Source: Gemmatimonadaceae bacterium (GTDB taxonomy: Bacteria > Latescibacterota > UBA2968 > UBA8231). Taken from it: a stretch of 64,000 bases of DNA. A model generated the notes under the pieces. The model was not told where the DNA came from and made no database searches. It saw nothing but the letters and a program-made list of their open reading frames with translations. Numbering within the stretch: the stretch's first letter is position 1; every line of letters begins with the position of its first letter. Of this stretch, positions 59,921 through 64,000 are shown piece after piece. The stretch spans positions 62,001 through 126,000 of the forward strand of contig JAPOZM010000007.1 in assembly GCA_026706075.1 (NCBI GenBank), given 5' to 3'. The translations under genes were made by a program, and so were the position numbers.

Positions 59921-62900
59921 TAGGCGACGGCGATGAGCCGTTGGTCAGCCTTTCTCGAGGCGCCGGCGTCGTCGACGTCGACCACGACGCGGCACATGTA
60001 CAGGCCGGGGGCGACGGGATTTCCGGATCCGTCGGACCCGTCCCAGTGGAAGCTCTGGTCGCCGAAGGTGAGGCGCTCTTCCTTCCACACGAGCCGGCCG
60101 CCGAGGTCGTAGATCCTCACCTCCACCGGCCGGGCCAGGTTGACGTTGCCCACCGAGAAGCGGATCTCGGTGCGGTCGTTGATGCCGTCGCCGTTGGGCG
60201 TGAACGTCCTCGGTTCCACCTCGATGGCGCGCACCACCTGCCGGCTGATGGGCACGGCGATGCTGAGACCGCCTCCCGGCCGCAGGGTCGTCGCGTCGCC
60301 TGGATCGACCTGCTGCCAGGTCGTCTCCCCCTCGGAGTCGCGGATCGCCACGTCGAGAGTCGTCCCGTTGAGCAGCACCTTGGCGCGGAAAGCGATGCGG
60401 ACCAGCTCGCCGGCGGCCTGGATGCGGCCCCGCTCGGCCCGCGGCAGCCCGTTGTACGAGGCCTCGGTGAGGGGCACGCCCTGGCGGTCGTAGGGGAACT
60501 CCCCTCCCAGGCCGACGAGCTTGCGAAAGTAGCGGACCTCGCCCCTGGCGGAGTCCGGCAGGGCCCGGTAGTCGAAATCCGACACCTCCTCCTGGACCGG
60601 ATCGCCGTCGTCGGTGTGTCCGGTGACTTGGAAGTACATGATCCGGCCCTTCTGCTCGGCAGGCAGGCCCAGGTAGGTAAGCTCTTTCAGGATCCGGCCG
60701 TCCTCGTCCACCGGCACCTCATCTTCCAGCTCGAGGATCTTCCGGTGGAAGAGACGGGCACTGGCGCCCTCGGGCAGGGGGGCGACCTTTCGCGGCAACC
60801 TCAGAAGAACGCGGGAGGTCTTCTCCGACCCGGTGACTCCGGCCAGGCCGCCCTGCAGGATCTTGAGGGTGTCGCCAGAGGCGGGGTCGACGAGGGCCAG
60901 GAAGGGCCCGTCGTCTCCCTCGAACCAGTGTGTCGGCTCACCGGTGGCCGGGTCGGTATGGGACGCCGGCTCCGAAAACCGCTGGGCGGTGCCCTCGGTG
61001 ATGGCCCCGTCGCCACCGAGGGACAGGTCGAGCAACTCGAACTCCTGGATCGGGTCTGCGTCGACCAGGAACTCGTCGAAGCGGCTGCTCGGCTCGCCGT
61101 CGGGATCGCGTTCGATGAAGGTGGGCCGCACGAAGAGCTCGAATTCCTCGAGGCTCCCCGGCTGGGCCTCGGCGGGCCACACCTCGGCCAGGGAGCTGAG
61201 GGCCGTCGGAGGCAACAGCTCCACCTCGATCGAGTGAAGCGCAGCCGCCAGATCCGGAATCTCGGACCGCATTCGCGCCTGGATCTGGAGGTACCGGCGC
61301 GGGCTGGGCGAGGTCACCCGCTGGCCCGGGGTCAGGTAGCGCTGGCTCCAAGGACTCCAGCCGCCGCCGGGAACCCGCCGCGGCACGATGGGGCCCTTGA
61401 AGCTGGTGGGCAGCTTGTTGTACTCGTCCTCGGTCTTGGGCTCGCCGCCGCTGCCGTAGTACTCGGTCACGTCCACGAGGCGGTCGCCGGTGCGCGTGCG
61501 GATCTCGACATCGACCAGCTCCGGGTCCGGCACCTCTGCCTCCCAGGAGAGGTCGCCGAGGAAGGTCGCTCCCGGCAACTCGATGATCGGCGACGTGAGG
61601 GTGACCTGGGAGGGGTAGCCCTCGCCGAAGATCTGAAACTCGCGGATGCGGTCGCCGGTGTTGTAACCGCCCGCCCGCCCCGGCGCGTCGGAAAAGATCT
61701 GGGTGCGTATGTAGCGCACCGGCGCGGGCTCCTCCAGGGCGATCTGGAGGTCATTGCGCCCCTGCCCGCTCGGATCGCGGTCGATCTCCGTGAAGCGCAG
61801 GTTGCCGTTCGGGTCGCGGCTGCCGTCGGAGATCCAGGTGACGACCTCGTCGACGCCGTTGAACCAGCCCACCATGCGGAAGAAGTCGAGCCAGAAGCGG
61901 GCCCCCAGGTCGAGGTTCAGGATGCCCCGGTCGTGGTAGCGGGGGTCCGAGGACCACACGAGCTGCAGGTACTGGGTCTCGTGGAGACCGTCGAAGCCCG
62001 GGGCGGCGACGCGGCTCCCCGTCAGGGCGACGCTGCCGCCGCCGTCGATCACGCCGAGGGAGATGTTGTCCCCCTGGGTCCAGACCTCGATGCCGGCCAG
62101 CCGCGGGCGCTCGCGCTGGTAGTAGACGAGAGATCCTTTGCGGTCGTCGTCGACCTTGTCGTAAACCTCCCGGGCCACCCGGGTCTCGGTCCCGGCGGCG
62201 TTGAGGATGTGGTACTCGATGCTGCCGCGGTCCTCCAGGGGCAGGGCCAGGTACTCCTCCTCCGAGGCCAGCCGGCGGAAGCGGTCGAAGCGGCTGTCGG
62301 TGACGGCGATGCGCAGGCGGAAGAGCTGCAGGTAGCCGCCCGGGGAATCGAAGTCGACCACGGCGTCGGAGCCGACCTCCGGGATCGCCCGGCCCGAGCC
62401 GATCTCGAAGGTGACGACCTGGTGGTCCTCGTTCGGCGTGTTGGTGCGGGCGATCAGCCCCAGGGAGGCGTCGCGCCGGTGCGAGGGCGTGCCGAGGATT
62501 CGAAACTGGCGGAAGGGCTCGCCCACCTCGGGGTCGGCGAAGCGCAATACGATGAAGCGCACCGGCAGGACCCGGCCGAGCTCGATGTCGACGTACCACT
62601 CGGCCAGGTCGTGGCTGTGGAACTCCACCTGCCGCAGGCCGGCGGACGCCGCCGCCCAGGCCAGCGAGTCGACCCGCGTCAGCTCCCCCGCAGAATCCGG
62701 CGCCAAGAAGATCTTCGGGCCGCGCTTGGACTCGGGCAGGTCCAGCCACTCCGCCTCGGAGACCAGGGTCGTCGGCTCCCAGTAGGTGGAGGGGTCGCTG
62801 TCCAGGATGTTGGAGGCCGACTCGGAATTGCGCGGCGTGTAGCGGATGCCGCCGTGATAGTAGAACCACTCGATCGGGTCCCCGGCCTTGATGCCCTTCT

Positions 62901-63303
62901 TCTCGTTGTCCTTGAGGTGCACGATGGGGACGCCGGCCACCGAGGCCGCCTGGGAGCGGATGTTCAGGGGCATGGCCCCTCCCTCCCGGTTGACGTCTTT
63001 GGCCAGCTTGTCGAGGGCCCTCTGGTCGCCGATGAGGCTGGTGAACTGGTCCATGCCGGGGATGGCGTCGATCCGCTTGCGCACCAGCAGGGGGCGGATG
63101 AACCCGCCATCGGGATCGATCTGGGTGGCGTGGTTCGGCCGGCTCCAGGCGCCCCAGTCCTCGGCCCGGTCGATGACGATCCGGTCCCCGCTGATCCGGA
63201 ACCCGTCCGCGGCTCCCGCCCCGGTGGCGGACCCGAAGCCGGCTCCGATGACGATGATCCCCCACCAGCCCCCCCGTCCCAAGGCTCGACGTCTCATTGG
63301 CAT
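59917..63303 (-). CDS. Large secreted protein with FlgD-like C-terminal domain
   Basis: The 1128-residue protein starts at ATG 63303 (MPMRRRALGRGGWWGIIVIG, a signal peptide with AxA-type site near AGA). Residues about 130-640 are a series of F5/8-type or CBM-like beta-sandwiches (ASNILDSDPSTYWEPTTLVS, YVDIELGRVLPVRFIVLRFA, ARFWLDFFRMVGWFNG, VRYIRTQIFSDAPGRAGGYN). Repeated short motifs (EEEYLALPLEDRGSIEYHIL, DEYNKLPTSFKGPIVPRRVP, LTYLGLPAEQKGRIMYFQVT, SYNGLPRAERGRIQA) share an xYxxLPxxxRGxI pattern. The C-terminus has FTPNGDGINDRTEIRFSV, VRIYDLGGRLVWKEE and PVAPGLYMCRVVVD, the FlgD-type domain. Its stop overlaps the SGNH start. Confidence 0.8.
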   Translation of the reverse strand: MPMRRRALGRGGWWGIIVIGAGFGSATGAGAADGFRISGDRIVIDRAEDWGAWSRPNHATQIDPDGGFIRPLLVRKRIDAIPGMDQFTSLIGDQRALDKLAKDVNREGGAMPLNIRSQAASVAGVPIVHLKDNEKKGIKAGDPIEWFYYHGGIRYTPRNSESASNILDSDPSTYWEPTTLVSEAEWLDLPESKRGPKIFLAPDSAGELTRVDSLAWAAASAGLRQVEFHSHDLAEWYVDIELGRVLPVRFIVLRFADPEVGEPFRQFRILGTPSHRRDASLGLIARTNTPNEDHQVVTFEIGSGRAIPEVGSDAVVDFDSPGGYLQLFRLRIAVTDSRFDRFRRLASEEEYLALPLEDRGSIEYHILNAAGTETRVAREVYDKVDDDRKGSLVYYQRERPRLAGIEVWTQGDNISLGVIDGGGSVALTGSRVAAPGFDGLHETQYLQLVWSSDPRYHDRGILNLDLGARFWLDFFRMVGWFNGVDEVVTWISDGSRDPNGNLRFTEIDRDPSGQGRNDLQIALEEPAPVRYIRTQIFSDAPGRAGGYNTGDRIREFQIFGEGYPSQVTLTSPIIELPGATFLGDLSWEAEVPDPELVDVEIRTRTGDRLVDVTEYYGSGGEPKTEDEYNKLPTSFKGPIVPRRVPGGGWSPWSQRYLTPGQRVTSPSPRRYLQIQARMRSEIPDLAAALHSIEVELLPPTALSSLAEVWPAEAQPGSLEEFELFVRPTFIERDPDGEPSSRFDEFLVDADPIQEFELLDLSLGGDGAITEGTAQRFSEPASHTDPATGEPTHWFEGDDGPFLALVDPASGDTLKILQGGLAGVTGSEKTSRVLLRLPRKVAPLPEGASARLFHRKILELEDEVPVDEDGRILKELTYLGLPAEQKGRIMYFQVTGHTDDGDPVQEEVSDFDYRALPDSARGEVRYFRKLVGLGGEFPYDRQGVPLTEASYNGLPRAERGRIQAAGELVRIAFRAKVLLNGTTLDVAIRDSEGETTWQQVDPGDATTLRPGGGLSIAVPISRQVVRAIEVEPRTFTPNGDGINDRTEIRFSVGNVNLARPVEVRIYDLGGRLVWKEERLTFGDQSFHWDGSDGSGNPVAPGLYMCRVVVDVDDAGASRKADQRLIAVAY

Positions 63304-63385
63304 GCATCCTCGCAGGCCGCGTCTCTGCAACCAGGCGCGGCGTTGGCTGAAGGCACTGGGAATGTAGCGCACGGGAGTGCCCCGG

Positions 63386-64000
63386 TCACCCCTCATCCTC
63401 GGGGACGGGAGCCGCCAGAAGGGCCCCCGGGATGGCCGCCTCGAGGCGGCCCTCGAAGACCTGGATCTCCGCCCGCCGGCGTTCTCTCTCGGTCGCGAGC
63501 CAGTCCTCGAAGAGCTGCCGCTGGAAGCCGGCCACGAGGGAGGCCCGGGCCCTCGGCCGGGCCTCGTCGAGGGTCTGGACCCTCTCCGGCTCCCTGCGGA
63601 CGACCTTGATCAGCACCCAGGCCTGGTCCACCAGCGATACGGGTCCCGTCACCGCGCCGACGGGTGCCTCCTGCAGGGCTTGCCAGAAACCGGGCAGCAC
63701 CTGTCTGGACAAGCTGTTGGCGCAGAGCAGGCCGTCGGCCCGGCGCTGCCGGATCCGGTTGCCTCGAAGGCGGGAGAGCTCGAGCAGCTGAACGTCGTCG
63801 TCGATCTGGCCGAGGACCTCCTCGGCCTCCTCGCGGTCCGGGAACAGGATCTCGTCGAAGCAGACCTCCTCCGGCAGGCGGAAGCTCTCGCGGTTCTCGT
63901 CGTAGTAGGCCTGGACCCGCGCACCGGTGGCCATGGAGTCGGCGGCGCCGACGATCTGCGCGCGCAGGGCCTGCAGAAGCTGTTCGCGCTGCACCTGGTC
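63386..64000 (-). CDS. PpiC/SurA-type peptidyl-prolyl isomerase, N-terminus cut by window edge
   Basis: The frame is open to the right edge, giving about 204 residues. It contains AYYDENRESFRLPEEVCFDE with ILFPDREEAEEVLGQI, then LCANSLSRQVLPGFWQALQE, APVGAVTGPVSLVDQAWVLI, the parvulin (PpiC) pattern ending in GPV-type strands, and a helical C-terminal tail (RARASLVAGFQRQLFEDWLA). SurA-type proteins chaperone exported proteins in the periplasm. It precedes the large secreted protein by about 82 bases on the same strand, so a client relation is plausible. Confidence 0.8.
   Translation of the reverse strand, partial: DQVQREQLLQALRAQIVGAADSMATGARVQAYYDENRESFRLPEEVCFDEILFPDREEAEEVLGQIDDDVQLLELSRLRGNRIRQRRADGLLCANSLSRQVLPGFWQALQEAPVGAVTGPVSLVDQAWVLIKVVRREPERVQTLDEARPRARASLVAGFQRQLFEDWLATERERRRAEIQVFEGRLEAAIPGALLAAPVPEDEG

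Noticed and set aside
59941-63609. Plus-strand frame of over 1200 codons across the giant secreted protein
   Set aside because: Low-complexity antisense frame with no recognised motif; the minus gene has a signal peptide and a FlgD-like C-terminus.
1-64000. CRISPR arrays, rRNA and tRNA genes
   Set aside because: No regularly spaced repeats and no cloverleaf-like or rRNA-like sequence noticed on reading; a dedicated search was not possible.

Overview
The window is GC-rich bacterial chromosome, densely coded on both strands, with no rRNA, tRNA or CRISPR array that I can see. Several families suggest an uncultivated FCB-type lineage (Eisenbacteria, Krumholzibacteriota or Latescibacterota-like): a DUF5916 outer-membrane-type protein, an FG-GAP/UnbV-ASPIC protein fused to TPRs, an MFS/spermidine-synthase-like/TPR fusion, and a large secreted protein with a FlgD-like C-terminal domain. 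This placement is inferred from gene content only.

Layout, left part. A PD-(D/E)XK nuclease-like gene is cut by the left edge (1-574, minus). A secreted phosphoesterase-like protein follows (minus), then an MFS transporter, a frameshifted DUF5916 protein, an ECF sigma factor and two small proteins (3.1-7.8 kb). From 8.06 to 13.9 kb one plus-strand block carries an O-methyltransferase, a three-gene ABC-2 exporter, a secreted tandem FN3-like protein, a PHP phosphoesterase and a histidine phosphatase. A worn stretch (13.9-15.3 kb) holds a frameshifted PH-domain protein, a HAD hydrolase remnant and a HicB/HicA toxin-antitoxin pair. A second ABC-2 exporter with two permeases (15.7-19.2 kb) precedes a histidine kinase/NtrC-type regulator pair (19.3-21.9 kb).

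Middle part. From 21.9 to 25.2 kb is a decayed, IS3-scarred zone: a LuxR-type regulator with Glu at the phospho-acceptor site, its decayed duplicate about 2.4 kb away, IS3 transposase fragments, a split small HTH gene, a YfbU-like gene and a dead antisense gene. A beta-propeller protein and an RND efflux set (one adaptor, two pumps) occupy 25.3-34.5 kb. Another decayed zone (34.6-36.0 kb) has an acyl carrier protein broken by a 35-bp tandem duplication, a truncated domain and a deleted IS3 transposase. Two orphan antitoxin-like regulators and a methyltransferase / aminoglycoside-phosphotransferase-like / ParB-like trio follow (36.0-38.8 kb).

Right part. 38.9-48.2 kb is mainly metabolic: SDR, amidase with a Gfo/Idh oxidoreductase, an HTH-RtcB operon, and a three-gene operon of Gfo/Idh, beta-helix and TolB-like propeller proteins. 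A 53-bp tandem repeat sits before a SulP transporter. From 50.5 to the end are extracytoplasmic proteins: a lipoprotein, an SUMF1-type protein and the UnbV/TPR lipoprotein, convergent with a minus-strand operon of a PpiC-type chaperone (cut by the right edge), a 1.1-kb-residue FlgD-tailed secreted protein, an SGNH hydrolase and the MFS/SpeE-like/TPR fusion.
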